A DNA stretch of 64,000 nucleotides from Panagrolaimus kolymaensis (Eukaryota; Nematoda; Chromadorea; Rhabditida; Panagrolaimidae), in the NCBI GenBank assembly GCA_028622995.1, contig JAJQJQ010000055.1, forward strand, positions 1 through 64,000, given 5' to 3'. A program made the position numbers and the translations under genes. The notes beneath the pieces were generated by a model. That model made no database searches. It was not told where the DNA came from and saw only the letters and a list, made by a program, of their open reading frames with translations. Shown here piece by piece: positions 15,001 through 30,800 of the stretch; position 1 is the stretch's first letter, and every line of letters starts with the position of its first letter.

Positions 15001-18000
15001 ATAAAAATAAAATTGCAAAAATTTCTACAATAGTTATCTTGGAAGAATTAAACATACTTTATATGTTTCAAAAATTAAATCCCCTGATTTTTTTATCATT
15101 CTTGAAGTCGTTTATTGAAACTAGGCAAATAAAAACAATAAAAATAAAATTGCAAAAATTTCTACAATAGTTATCTTGGAAGAATTAAACATACTTTATA
15201 TGTTTCAAAAATTAAATCCCCTGATTTTTTTATCATTCTTGAAGTCGTTTATTGAAACTAGGCAAATAAAAACAATAAAAATAAAATTGCAAAAATTTCT
15301 AGAATAGTTATCTTGGAAGAATTAAACATACTTTATATGTTTCAAAAATTAAATCCCCTGATTTTTTTATCATTCTTGAAGTCGTTTATTGAAACTAGGC
15401 AAATAAAAACAATAAAAATAAAATTGCAAAAATTTCTACAATAGTTATCTTGGAAGAATTAAACATACTTTATATGTTTCAAAAATTAAATCCCCTGATT
15501 TTTTTATCATTCTTGAAGTCGTTTATTGAAACTAGGCAAATAAAAACAATAAAAATAAAATTGCAAAAATTTCTACAATAGTTATCTTGGAAGAATTAAA
15601 CATACTTTATATGTTTCAAAAATTAAATCCCCTGATTTTTTTATCATTCTTGAAATCGTTTATTGAAACTAGGCAAATAAAAACAATAAAAATAAAATTG
15701 CAAAAATTTCTACAATAGTTATCTTGGAAGAATTAAACATACTTTATATGTTTCAAAAATTAAATCCCCTGATTTTTTTATCATTCTTGAAATCGTTTAT
15801 TGAAACTAGGCAAATAAAAACAATAAAAATAAAATTGCAAAAATTTCTAGAATCATGGAAGAATTAAACATACTTTATATGTTTCAAAAATTAAATCCCT
15901 TGATTTTTTTATCATTCTTGAAATCGTTTATTGAAACTAGGCAAATAAAAACAATAAAAATAAAATTGCAAAAATTTCTAGAATCATGGAAGAATTAAAC
16001 ATACTTTATATGTTTCAAAAATTAAATCCCTTGATTTTTTTATCATTTTTGAAATCGTTTATTGAAACTAGGCAAATAAAAACAATAAAAATAAAATTGC
16101 AAAAATTTCTACAATAGTTATCTTGGAAGAATTAAACATACTTTATATGTTTCAAAAATTAAATCCCCTGATTTTTTTATCATTCTTGAAATCGTTTATT
16201 GAAACTAGGCAAATAAAAACAATAAAAATAAAATTGCAAAAATTTCTACAATAGTTATCTTGGAAGAATTAAACATACTTTATATGTTTCAAAAATTAAA
16301 TCCCCTGATTTTTTTATCATTCTTGAAATCGTTTATTGAAACTAGGCAAATAAAAACAATAAAAATAAAATTGCAAAAATTTCTACAATAGTTATCTTGG
16401 AAGAATTAAACATACTTTATATGTTTCAAAAATTAAATCCCTTGATTTTTTTATCATTCTTGAAATCGTTTATTGAAACTAGGCAAATAAAAACAATAAA
16501 AATAAAATTGCAAAAATTTCTAGAATCATGGAAGAATTAAACATACTTTATATGTTTCAAAAATTAAATCCCCTGATTTTTTTATCATTCTTGAAGTCGT
16601 TTATTGAAACTAGGCAAATAAAAACAATAAAAATAAAATTGCAAAAATTTCTAGAATCATGGAAGAATTAAACATACTTTATATGTTTCAAAAATTAAAT
16701 CCCTTGATTTTTTTATCATTCTTGAAATCGTTTATTGAAACTAGGCAAATAAAAACAATAAAAATAAAATTGCAAAAATTTCTACAATAGTTATCTTGGA
16801 AGAATTAAACATACTTTATATGTTTCAAAAATTAAATCCCCTGATTTTTTTATCATTCTTGAAATCGTTTATTGAAACTAGGCAAATAAAAACAATAAAA
16901 ATAAAATTGCAAAAATTTCTAGAATCATGGAAGAATTAAACATACTTTATATGTTTCAAAAATTAAATCCCCTGATTTTTTTATCATTCTTGAAGTCGTT
17001 TATTGAAACTAGGCAAATAAAAACAATAAAAATAAAATTGCAAAAATTTCTAGAATCATGGAAGAATTAAACATACTTTATATGTTTCAAAAATTAAATC
17101 CCTTGATTTTTTTATCATTCTTGAAATCGTTTATTGAAACTAGGCAAATAAAAACAATAAAAATAAAATTGCAAAAATTTCTAGAATCATGGAAGAATTA
17201 AACATACTTTATATGTTTCAAAAATTAAATCCCCTGATTTTTTTATCATTCTTGAAGTCGTTTATTGAAACTAGGCAAATAAAAACAATAAAAATAAAAT
17301 TGCAAAAATTTCTACAATAGTTATCTTGGAAGAATTAAACATACTTTATATGTTTCAAAAATTAAATCCCCTGATTTTTTTATCATTCTTGAAGTCGTTT
17401 ATTGAAACTAGGCAAATAAAAACAATAAAAATAAAATTGCAAAAATTTCTACAATAGTTATCTTGGAAGAATTAAACATACTTTATATGTTTCAAAAATT
17501 AAATCCCCTGATTTTTTTATCATTCTTGAAGTCGTTTATTGAAACTAGGCAAATAAAAACAATAAAAATAAAATTGCAAAAATTTCTACAATAGTTATCT
17601 TGGAAGAATTAAACATACTTTATATGTTTCAAAAATTAAATCCCCTGATTTTTTTATCATTCTTGAAGTCGTTTATTGAAACTAGGCAAATAAAAACAAT
17701 AAAAATAAAATTGCAAAAATTTCTACAATAGTTATCTTGGAAGAATTAAACATACTTTATATGTTTCAAAAATTAAATCCCCTGATTTTTTTATCATTCT
17801 TGAAATCGTTTATTGAAACTAGGCAAATAAAAACAATAAAAATAAAATTGCAAAAATTTCTAGAATCATGGAAGAATTAAACATACTTTATATGTTTCAA
17901 AAATTAAATCCCTTGATTTTTTTATCATTCTTGAAATCGTTTATTGAAACTAGGCAAATAAAAACAATAAAAATAAAATTGCAAAAATTTCTAGAATCAT

Positions 18001-21000
18001 GGAAGAATTAAACATACTTTATATGTTTCAAAAATTAAATCCCCTGATTTTTTTATCATTCTTGAAGTCGTTTATTGAAACTAGGCAAATAAAAACAATA
18101 AAAATAAAATTGCAAAAATTTCTACAATAGTTATCTTGGAAGAATTAAACATACTTTATATGTTTCAAAAATTAAATCCCCTGATTTTTTTATCATTCTT
18201 GAAATCGTTTATTGAAACTAGGCAAATAAAAACAATAAAAATAAAATTGCAAAAATTTCTAGAATAGTTATCTTGGAAGAATTAAACATACTTTATATGT
18301 TTCAAAAATTAAATCCCCTGATTTTTTTATCATTCTTGAAGTCGTTTATTGAAACTAGGCAAATAAAAACAATAAAAATAAAATTGCAAAAATTTCTACA
18401 ATAGTTATCTTGGAAGAATTAAACATACTTTATATGTTTCAAAAATTAAATCCCCTGATTTTTTTATCATTCTTGAAATCGTTTATTGAAACTAGGCAAA
18501 TAAAAACAATAAAAATAAAATTGCAAAAATTTCTAGAATCATGGAAGAATTAAACATACTTTATATGTTTCAAAAATTAAATCCCCTGATTTTTTTATCA
18601 TTCTTGAAGTCGTTTATTGAAACTAGGCAAATAAAAACAATAAAAATAAAATTGCAAAAATTTCTACAATAGTTATCTTGGAAGAATTAAACATACTTTA
18701 TATGTTTCAAAAATTAAATCCCCTGATTTTTTTATCATTCTTGAAGTCGTTTATTGAAACTAGGCAAATAAAAACAATAAAAATAAAATTGCAAAAATTT
18801 CTACAATAGTTATCTTGGAAGAATTAAACATACTTTATATGTTTCAAAAATTAAATCCCCTGATTTTTTTATCATTCTTGAAGTCGTTTATTGAAACTAG
18901 GCAAATAAAAACAATAAAAATAAAATTGCAAAAATTTCTACAATAGTTATCTTGGAAGAATTAAACATACTTTATATGTTTCAAAAATTAAATCCCCTGA
19001 TTTTTTTATCATTCTTGAAGTCGTTTATTGAAACTAGGCAAATAAAAACAATAAAAATAAAATTGCAAAAATTTCTACAATAGTTATCTTGGAAGAATTA
19101 AACATACTTTATATGTTTCAAAAATTAAATCCCCTGATTTTTTTATCATTCTTGAAATCGTTTATTGAAACTAGGCAAATAAAAACAATAAAAATAAAAT
19201 TGCAAAAATTTCTAGAATCATGGAAGAATTAAACATACTTTATATGTTTCAAAAATTAAATCCCTTGATTTTTTTATCATTCTTGAAATCGTTTATTGAA
19301 ACTAGGCAAATAAAAACAATAAAAATAAAATTGCAAAAATTTCTAGAATCATGGAAGAATTAAACATACTTTATATGTTTCAAAAATTAAATCCCCTGAT
19401 TTTTTTATCATTCTTGAAGTCGTTTATTGAAACTAGGCAAATAAAAACAATAAAAATAAAATTGCAAAAATTTCTACAATAGTTATCTTGGAAGAATTAA
19501 ACATACTTTATATGTTTCAAAAATTAAATCCCCTGATTTTTTTATCATTCTTGAAATCGTTTATTGAAACTAGGCAAATAAAAACAATAAAAATAAAATT
19601 GCAAAAATTTCTAGAATAGTTATCTTGGAAGAATTAAACATACTTTATATGTTTCAAAAATTAAATCCCCTGATTTTTTTATCATTCTTGAAGTCGTTTA
19701 TTGAAACTAGGCAAATAAAAACAATAAAAATAAAATTGCAAAAATTTCTACAATAGTTATCTTGGAAGAATTAAACATACTTTATATGTTTCAAAAATTA
19801 AATCCCCTGATTTTTTTATCATTCTTGAAATCGTTTATTGAAACTAGGCAAATAAAAACAATAAAAATAAAATTGCAAAAATTTCTACAATAGTTATCTT
19901 GGAAGAATTAAACATACTTTATATGTTTCAAAAATTAAATCCCCTGATTTTTTTATCATTCTTGAAGTCGTTTATTGAAACTAGGCAAATAAAAACAATA
20001 AAAATAAAATTGCAAAAATTTCTACAATAGTTATCTTGGAAGAATTAAACATACTTTATATGTTTCAAAAATTAAATCCCCTGATTTTTTTATCATTCTT
20101 GAAATCGTTTATTGAAACTAGGCAAATAAAAACAATAAAAATAAAATTGCAAAAATTTCTAGAATAGTTATCTTGGAAGAATTAAACATACTTTATATGT
20201 TTCAAAAATTAAATCCCCTGATTTTTTTATCATTCTTGAAGTCGTTTATTGAAACTAGGCAAATAAAAACAATAAAAATAAAATTGCAAAAATTTCTACA
20301 ATAGTTATCTTGGAAGAATTAAACATACTTTATATGTTTCAAAAATTAAATCCCCTGATTTTTTTATCATTCTTGAAATCGTTTATTGAAACTAGGCAAA
20401 TAAAAACAATAAAAATAAAATTGCAAAAATTTCTACAATAGTTATCTTGGAAGAATTAAACATACTTTATATGTTTCAAAAATTAAATCCCCTGATTTTT
20501 TTATCATTCTTGAAGTCGTTTATTGAAACTAGGCAAATAAAAACAATAAAAATAAAATTGCAAAAATTTCTACAATAGTTATCTTGGAAGAATTAAACAT
20601 ACTTTATATGTTTCAAAAATTAAATCCCCTGATTTTTTTATCATTCTTGAAATCGTATATTGAAACTAGGCAAATAAAAACAATAAAAATAAAATTGCAA
20701 AAATTTCTAGAATCATGGAAGAATTAAACATACTTTATATGTTTCAAAAATTAAATCCCCTGATTTTTTTATCATTCTTGAAGTCGTTTATTGAAACTAG
20801 GCAAATAAAAACAATAAAAATAAAATTGCAAAAATTTCTACAATAGTTATCTTGGAAGAATTAAACATACTTTATATGTTTCAAAAATTAAATCCCCTGA
20901 TTTTTTTATCATTCTTGAAATCGTTTATTGAAACTAGGCAAATAAAAACAATAAAAATAAAATTGCAAAAATTTCTAGAATAGTTATCTTGGAAGAATTA

Positions 21001-24000
21001 AACATACTTTATATGTTTCAAAAATTAAATCCCCTGATTTTTTTATCATTCTTGAAATCGTTTATTGAAACTAGGCAAATAAAAACAATAAAAATAAAAT
21101 TGCAAAAATTTCTAGAATAGTTATCTTGGAAGAATTAAACATACTTTATATGTTTCAAAAATTAAATCCCCTGATTTTTTTATCATTCTTGAAGTCGTTT
21201 ATTGAAACTAGGCAAATAAAAACAATAAAAATAAAATTGCAAAAATTTCTACAATAGTTATCTTGGAAGAATTAAACATACTTTATATGTTTCAAAAATT
21301 AAATCCCCTGATTTTTTTATCATTCTTGAAATCGTTTATTGAAACTAGGCAAATAAAAACAATAAAAATAAAATTGCAAAAATTTCTACAATAGTTATCT
21401 TGGAAGAATTAAACATACTTTATATGTTTCAAAAATTAAATCCCCTGATTTTTTTATCATTCTTGAAGTCGTTTATTGAAACTAGGCAAATAAAAACAAT
21501 AAAAATAAAATTGCAAAAATTTCTACAATAGTTATCTTGGAAGAATTAAACATACTTTATATGTTTCAAAAATTAAATCCCCTGATTTTTTTATCATTCT
21601 TGAAATCGTATATTGAAACTAGGCAAATAAAAACAATAAAAATAAAATTGCAAAAATTTCTAGAATCATGGAAGAATTAAACATACTTTATATGTTTCAA
21701 AAATTAAATCCCTTGATTTTTTTATCATTCTTGAAATCGTTTATTGAAACTAGGCAAATAAAAACAATAAAAATAAAATTGCAAAAATTTCTAGAATAGT
21801 TATCTTGGAAGAATTAAACATACTTTATATGTTTCAAAAATTAAATCCCCTGATTTTTTTTATCATTCTTGAAATCGTTTATTGAAACTAGGCAAATAAA
21901 AACAATAAAAATAAAATTGCAAAAATTTCTAGAATCATGGAAGAATTAAACATACTTTATATGTTTCAAAAATTAAATCCCTTGATTTTTTTATCATTCT
22001 TGAAATCGTTTATTGAAACTAGGCAAATAAAAACAATAAAAATAAAATTGCAAAAATTTCTAGAATAGTTATCTTGGAAGAATTAAACATACTTTATATG
22101 TTTCAAAAATTAAATCCCCTGATTTTTTTATCATTCTTGAAGTCGTTTATTGAAACTAGGCAAATAAAAACAATAAAAATAAAATTGCAAAAATTTCTAC
22201 AATAGTTATCTTGGAAGAATTAAACATACTTTATATGTTTCAAAAATTAAATCCCCTGATTTTTTTATCATTCTTGAAATCGTTTATTGAAACTAGGCAA
22301 ATAAAAACAATAAAAATAAAATTGCAAAAATTTCTACAATAGTTATCTTGGAAGAATTAAACATACTTTATATGTTTCAAAAATTAAATCCCCTGATTTT
22401 TTTATCATTCTTGAAGTCGTTTATTGAAACTAGGCAAATAAAAACAATAAAAATAAAATTGCAAAAATTTCTACAATAGTTATCTTGGAAGAATTAAACA
22501 TACTTTATATGTTTCAAAAATTAAATCCCCTGATTTTTTTATCATTCTTGAAGTCGTTTATTGAAACTAGGCAAATAAAAACAATAAAAATAAAATTGCA
22601 AAAATTTCTAGAATCATGGAAGAATTAAACATACTTTATATGTTTCAAAAATTAAATCCCTTGATTTTTTTATCATTCTTGAAATCGTTTATTGAAACTA
22701 GGCAAATAAAAACAATAAAAATAAAATTGCAAAAATTTCTACAATAGTTATCTTGGAAGAATTAAACATACTTTATATGTTTCAAAAATTAAATCCCCTG
22801 ATTTTTTTATCATTCTTGAAATCGTTTATTGAAACTAGGCAAATAAAAACAATAAAAATAAAATTGCAAAAATTTCTAGAATCATGGAAGAATTAAACAT
22901 ACTTTATATGTTTCAAAAATTAAATCCCCTGATTTTTTTATCATTCTTGAAATCGTTTATTGAAACTAGGCAAATAAAAACAATAAAAATAAAATTGCAA
23001 AAATTTCTAGAATCATGGAAGAATTAAACATACTTTATATGTTTCAAAAATTAAATCCCTTGATTTTTTTATCATTCTTGAAATCGTTTATTGAAACTAG
23101 GCAAATAAAAACAATAAAAATAAAATTGCAAAAATTTCTAGAATCATGGAAGAATTAAACATACTTTATATGTTTCAAAAATTAAATCCCCTGATTTTTT
23201 TATCATTCTTGAAGTCGTTTATTGAAACTAGGCAAATAAAAACAATAAAAATAAAATTGCAAAAATTTCTAGAATAGTTATCTTGGAAGAATTAAACATA
23301 CTTTATATGTTTCAAAAATTAAATCCCCTGATTTTTTTATCATTCTTGAAATCGTTTATTGAAACTAGGCAAATAAAAACAATAAAAATAAAATTGCAAA
23401 AATTTCTAGAATAGTTATCTTGGAAGAATTAAACATACTTTATATGTTTCAAAAATTAAATCCCCTGATTTTTTTATCATTCTTGAAGTCGTTTATTGAA
23501 ACTAGGCAAATAAAAACAATAAAAATAAAATTGCAAAAATTTCTACAATAGTTATCTTGGAAGAATTAAACATACTTTATATGTTTCAAAAATTAAATCC
23601 CCTGATTTTTTTATCATTCTTGAAATCGTTTATTGAAACTAGGCAAATAAAAACAATAAAAATAAAATTGCAAAAATTTCTACAATAGTTATCTTGGAAG
23701 AATTAAACATACTTTATATGTTTCAAAAATTAAATCCCCTGATTTTTTTATCATTCTTGAAATCGTTTATTGAAACTAGGCAAATAAAAACAATAAAAAT
23801 AAAATTGCAAAAATTTCTACAATAGTTATCTTGGAAGAATTAAAAATACTTTATATGTTTCAAAAATTAAATCCCCTGATTTTTTTATCATTCTTGAAGT
23901 CGTTTATTGAAACTAGGCAAATAAAAACAATAAAAATAAAATTGCAAAAATTTCTACAATAGTTATCTTGGAAGAATTAAACATACTTTATATGTTTCAA

Positions 24001-26782
24001 AAATTAAATCCCTTGATTTTTTTATCATTCTTGAAATCGTTTATTGAAACTAGGCAAATAAAAACAATAAAAATAAAATTGCAAAAATTTCTAGAATCAT
24101 GGAAGAATTAAACATACTTTATATGTTTCAAAAATTAAATCCCCTGATTTTTTTATCATTCTTGAAGTCGTTTATTGAAACTAGGCAAATAAAAACAATA
24201 AAAATAAAATTGCAAAAATTTCTAGAATCATGGAAGAATTAAACATACTTTATATGTTTCAAAAATTAAATCCCTTGATTTTTTTATCATTCTTGAAATC
24301 GTTTATTGAAACTAGGCAAATAAAAACAATAAAAATAAAATTGCAAAAATTTCTAGAATCATGGAAGAATTAAACATACTTTATATGTTTCAAAAATTAA
24401 ATCCCCTGATTTTTTTATCATTCTTGAAGTCGTTTATTGAAACTAGGCAAATAAAAACAATAAAAATAAAATTGCAAAAATTTCTACAATAGTTATCTTG
24501 GAAGAATTAAAAATACTTTATATGTTTCAAAAATTAAATCCCCTGATTTTTTTATCATTCTTGAAATCGTTTATTGAAACTAGGCAAATAAAAACAATAA
24601 AAATAAAATTGCAAAAATTTCTAGAATCATGGAAGAATTAAACATACTTTATATGTTTCAAAAATTAAATCCCTTGATTTTTTTATCATTCTTGAAATCG
24701 TTTATTGAAACTAGGCAAATAAAAACAATAAAAATAAAATTGCAAAAATTTCTAGAATAGTTATCTTGGAAGAATTAAACATACTTTATATGTTTCAAAA
24801 ATTAAATCCCCTGATTTTTTTATCATTCTTGAAATCGTTTATTGAAACTAGGCAAATAAAAACAATAAAAATAAAATTGCAAAAATTTCTAGAATAGTTA
24901 TCTTGGAAGAATTAAACATACTTTATATGTTTCAAAAATTAAATCCCCTGATTTTTTTATCATTCTTGAAATCGTTTATTGAAACTAGGCAAATAAAAAC
25001 AATAAAAATAAAATTGCAAAAATTTCTAGAATCATGGAAGAATTAAACATACTTTATATGTTTCAAAAATTAAATCCCCTGATTTTTTTATCATTCTTGA
25101 AGTCGTTTATTGAAACTAGGCAAATAAAAACAATAAAAATAAAATTGCAAAAATTTCTACAATAGTTATCTTGGAAGAATTAAACATACTTTATATGTTT
25201 CAAAAATTAAATCCCCTGATTTTTTTATCATTCTTGAAATCGTTTATTGAAACTAGGCAAATAAAAACAATAAAAATAAAATTGCAAAAATTTCTAGAAT
25301 AGTTATCTTGGAAGAATTAAACATACTTTATATGTTTCAAAAATTAAATCCCCTGATTTTTTTATCATTCTTGAAATCGTTTATTGAAACTAGGCAAATA
25401 AAAACAATAAAAATAAAATTGCAAAAATTTCTAGAATCATGGAAGAATTAAACATACTTTATATGTTTCAAAAATTAAATCCCCTGATTTTTTTATCATT
25501 CTTGAAGTCGTTTATTGAAACTAGGCAAATAAAAACAATAAAAATAAAATTGCAAAAATTTCTACAATAGTTATCTTGGAAGAATTAAACATACTTTATA
25601 TGTTTCAAAAATTAAATCCCCTGATTTTTTTATCATTCTTGAAGTCGTTTATTGAAACTAGGCAAATAAAAACAATAAAAATAAAATTGCAAAAATTTCT
25701 ACAATAGTTATCTTGGAAGAATTAAAAATACTTTATATGTTTCAAAAATTAAATCCCCTGATTTTTTTATCATTCTTGAAATCGTTTATTGAAACTAGGC
25801 AAATAAAAACAATAAAAATAAAATTGCAAAAATTTCTACAATAGTTATCTTGGAAGAATTAAAAATACTTTATATGTTTCAAAAATTAAATCCCCTGATT
25901 TTTTTATCATTCTTGAAGTCGTTTATTGAAACTAGGCAAATAAAAACAATAAAAATAAAATTGCAAAAATTTCTACAATAGTTATCTTGGAAGAATTAAA
26001 CATACTTTATATGTTTCAAAAATTAAATCCCTTGATTTTTTTATCATTCTTGAAATCGTTTATTGAAACTAGGCAAATAAAAACAATAAAAATAAAATTG
26101 CAAAAATTTCTAGAATCATGGAAGAATTAAACATACTTTATATGTTTCAAAAATTAAATCCCCTGATTTTTTTATCATTCTTGAAGTCGTTTATTGAAAC
26201 TAGGCAAATAAAAACAATAAAAATAAAATTGCAAAAATTTCTACAATAGTTATCTTGGAAGAATTAAAAATACTTTATATGTTTCAAAAATTAAATCCCC
26301 TGATTTTTTTATCATTCTTGAAATCGTTTATTGAAACTAGGCAAATAAAAACAATAAAAATAAAATTGCAAAAATTTCTAGAATCATGGAAGAATTAAAC
26401 ATACTTTATATGTTTCAAAAATTAAATCCCTTGATTTTTTTATCATTCTTGAAATCGTTTATTGAAACTAGGCAAATAAAAACAATAAAAATAAAATTGC
26501 AAAAATTTCTAGAATAGTTATCTTGGAAGAATTAAACATACTTTATATGTTTCAAAAATTAAATCCCCTGATTTTTTTATCATTCTTGAAATCGTTTATT
26601 GAAACTAGGCAAATAAAAACAATAAAAATAAAATTGCAAAAATTTCTAGAATAGTTATCTTGGAAGAATTAAACATACTTTATATGTTTCAAAAATTAAA
26701 TCCCCTGATTTTTTTATCATTCTTGAAATCGTTTATTGAAACTAGGCAAATAAAAACAATAAAAATAAAATTGCAAAAATTT

Positions 26783-27854
26783 CTAGAATCATGGAAGAAT
26801 TAAACATACTTTATATGTTTCAAAAATTAAATCCCCTGATTTTTTTATCATTCTTGAAGTCGTTTATTGAAACTAGGCAAATAAAAACAATAAAAATAAA
26901 ATTGCAAAAATTTCTAGAATCATGGAAGAATTAAACATACTTTATATGTTTCAAAAATTAAATCCCCTGATTTTTTTATCATTCTTGAAATCGTTTATTG
27001 AAACTAGGCAAATAAAAACAATAAAAATAAAATTGCAAAAATTTCTACAATAGTTATCTTGGAAGAATTAAACATACTTTATATGTTTCAAAAATTAAAT
27101 CCCCTGATTTTTTTATCATTCTTGAAATCGTTTATTGAAACTAGGCAAATAAAAACAATAAAAATAAAATTGCAAAAATTTCTAGAATAGTTATCTTGGA
27201 AGAATTAAACATACTTTATATGTTTCAAAAATTAAATCCCCTGATTTTTTTATCATTCTTGAAATCGTTTATTGAAACTAGGCAAATAAAAACAATAAAA
27301 ATAAAATTGCAAAAATTTCTAGAATCATGGAAGAATTAAACATACTTTATATGTTTCAAAAATTAAATCCCCTGATTTTTTTATCATTCTTGAAGTCGTT
27401 TATTGAAACTAGGCAAATAAAAACAATAAAAATAAAATTGCAAAAATTTCTAGAATCATGGAAGAATTAAACATACTTTATATGTTTCAAAAATTAAATC
27501 CCCTGATTTTTTTATCATTCTTGAAATCGTTTATTGAAACTAGGCAAATAAAAACAATAAAAATAAAATTGCAAAAATTTCTACAATAGTTATCTTGGAA
27601 GAATTAAACATACTTTATATGTTTCAAAAATTAAATCCCCTGATTTTTTTATCATTCTTGAAATCGTTTATTGAAACTAGGCAAATAAAAACAATAAAAA
27701 TAAAATTGCAAAAATTTCTAGAATAGTTATCTTGGAAGAATTAAACATACTTTATATGTTTCAAAAATTAAATCCCCTGATTTTTTTATCATTCTTGAAA
27801 TCGTTTATTGAAACTAGGCAAATAAAAACAATAAAAATAAAATTGCAAAAATTT
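26783..27854. repeat. Higher-order repeat: four-monomer unit of 536 bp, two copies
   Basis: Scoring each monomer by head and by the A/G site gives the order A-g, A-a, B-a, C-a starting at 26,783 and the same order again at 27,319. A third A-g start follows at 27,855. The unit length of 536 bp equals 131+131+137+137. This is seen directly. Homogenisation by unequal crossing-over at the four-monomer level is the usual explanation. Confidence 0.8.
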
Positions 27855-30800
27855 CTAGAATCATGGAAGAATTAAACATACTTTATATGTTTCAAAAATT
27901 AAATCCCCTGATTTTTTTATCATTCTTGAAGTCGTTTATTGAAACTAGGCAAATAAAAACAATAAAAATAAAATTGCAAAAATTTCTACAATAGTTATCT
28001 TGGAAGAATTAAACATACTTTATATGTTTCAAAAATTAAATCCCCTGATTTTTTTATCATTCTTGAAATCGTTTATTGAAACTAGGCAAATAAAAACAAT
28101 AAAAATAAAATTGCAAAAATTTCTACAATAGTTATCTTGGAAGAATTAAACATACTTTATATGTTTCAAAAATTAAATCCCCTGATTTTTTTATCATTCT
28201 TGAAATCGTTTATTGAAACTAGGCAAATAAAAACAATAAAAATAAAATTGCAAAAATTTCTACAATAGTTATCTTGGAAGAATTAAACATACTTTATATG
28301 TTTCAAAAATTAAATCCCCTGATTTTTTTATCATTCTTGAAATCGTTTATTGAAACTAGGCAAATAAAAACAATAAAAATAAAATTGCAAAAATTTCTAG
28401 AATCATGGAAGAATTAAACATACTTTATATGTTTCAAAAATTAAATCCCCTGATTTTTTTATCATTCTTGAAGTCGTTTATTGAAACTAGGCAAATAAAA
28501 ACAATAAAAATAAAATTGCAAAAATTTCTACAATAGTTATCTTGGAAGAATTAAACATACTTTATATGTTTCAAAAATTAAATCCCCTGATTTTTTTATC
28601 ATTCTTGAAGTCGTTTATTGAAACTAGGCAAATAAAAACAATAAAAATAAAATTGCAAAAATTTCTACAATAGTTATCTTGGAAGAATTAAACATACTTT
28701 ATATGTTTCAAAAATTAAATCCCCTGATTTTTTTATCATTCTTGAAATCGTTTATTGAAACTAGGCAAATAAAAACAATAAAAATAAAATTGCAAAAATT
28801 TCTAGAATCATGGAAGAATTAAACATACTTTATATGTTTCAAAAATTAAATCCCCTGATTTTTTTATCATTCTTGAAGTCGTTTATTGAAACTAGGCAAA
28901 TAAAAACAATAAAAATAAAATTGCAAAAATTTCTACAATAGTTATCTTGGAAGAATTAAACATACTTTATATGTTTCAAAAATTAAATCCCCTGATTTTT
29001 TTATCATTCTTGAAATCGTTTATTGAAACTAGGCAAATAAAAACAATAAAAATAAAATTGCAAAAATTTCTAGAATAGTTATCTTGGAAGAATTAAACAT
29101 ACTTTATATGTTTCAAAAATTAAATCCCCTGATTTTTTTATCATTCTTGAAATCGTTTATTGAAACTAGGCAAATAAAAACAATAAAAATAAAATTGCAA
29201 AAATTTCTAGAATCATGGAAGAATTAAACATACTTTATATGTTTCAAAAATTAAATCCCCTGATTTTTTTATCATTCTTGAAGTCGTTTATTGAAACTAG
29301 GCAAATAAAAACAATAAAAATAAAATTGCAAAAATTTCTACAATAGTTATCTTGGAAGAATTAAACATACTTTATATGTTTCAAAAATTAAATCCCCTGA
29401 TTTTTTTATCATTCTTGAAATCGTTTATTGAAACTAGGCAAATAAAAACAATAAAAATAAAATTGCAAAAATTTCTACAATAGTTATCTTGGAAGAATTA
29501 AACATACTTTATATGTTTCAAAAATTAAATCCCCTGATTTTTTTATCATTCTTGAAATCGTTTATTGAAACTAGGCAAATAAAAACAATAAAAATAAAAT
29601 TGCAAAAATTTCTAGAATCATGGAAGAATTAAACATACTTTATATGTTTCAAAAATTAAATCCCCTGATTTTTTTATCATTCTTGAAGTCGTTTATTGAA
29701 ACTAGGCAAATAAAAACAATAAAAATAAAATTGCAAAAATTTCTACAATAGTTATCTTGGAAGAATTAAACATACTTTATATGTTTCAAAAATTAAATCC
29801 CCTGATTTTTTTATCATTCTTGAAGTCGTTTATTGAAACTAGGCAAATAAAAACAATAAAAATAAAATTGCAAAAATTTCTACAATAGTTATCTTGGAAG
29901 AATTAAACATACTTTATATGTTTCAAAAATTAAATCCCCTGATTTTTTTATCATTCTTGAAATCGTTTATTGAAACTAGGCAAATAAAAACAATAAAAAT
30001 AAAATTGCAAAAATTTCTAGAATAGTTATCTTGGAAGAATTAAACATACTTTATATGTTTCAAAAATTAAATCCCCTGATTTTTTTATCATTCTTGAAGT
30101 CGTTTATTGAAACTAGGCAAATAAAAACAATAAAAATAAAATTGCAAAAATTTCTACAATAGTTATCTTGGAAGAATTAAACATACTTTATATGTTTCAA
30201 AAATTAAATCCCCTGATTTTTTTATCATTCTTGAAATCGTTTATTGAAACTAGGCAAATAAAAACAATAAAAATAAAATTGCAAAAATTTCTAGAATCAT
30301 GGAAGAATTAAACATACTTTATATGTTTCAAAAATTAAATCCCTTGATTTTTTTATCATTCTTGAAATCGTTTATTGAAACTAGGCAAATAAAAACAATA
30401 AAAATAAAATTGTAAAAATTTCTAGAATCATGGAAGAATTAAACATACTTTATATGTTTCAAAAATTAAATCCCCTGATTTTTTTATCATTCTTGAAGTC
30501 GTTTATTGAAACTAGGCAAATAAAAACAATAAAAATAAAATTGCAAAAATTTCTACAATAGTTATCTTGGAAGAATTAAACATACTTTATATGTTTCAAA
30601 AATTAAATCCCCTGATTTTTTTATCATTCTTGAAATCGTTTATTGAAACTAGGCAAATAAAAACAATAAAAATAAAATTGCAAAAATTTCTAGAATAGTT
30701 ATCTTGGAAGAATTAAACATACTTTATATGTTTCAAAAATTAAATCCCCTGATTTTTTTATCATTCTTGAAGTCGTTTATTGAAACTAGGCAAATAAAAA

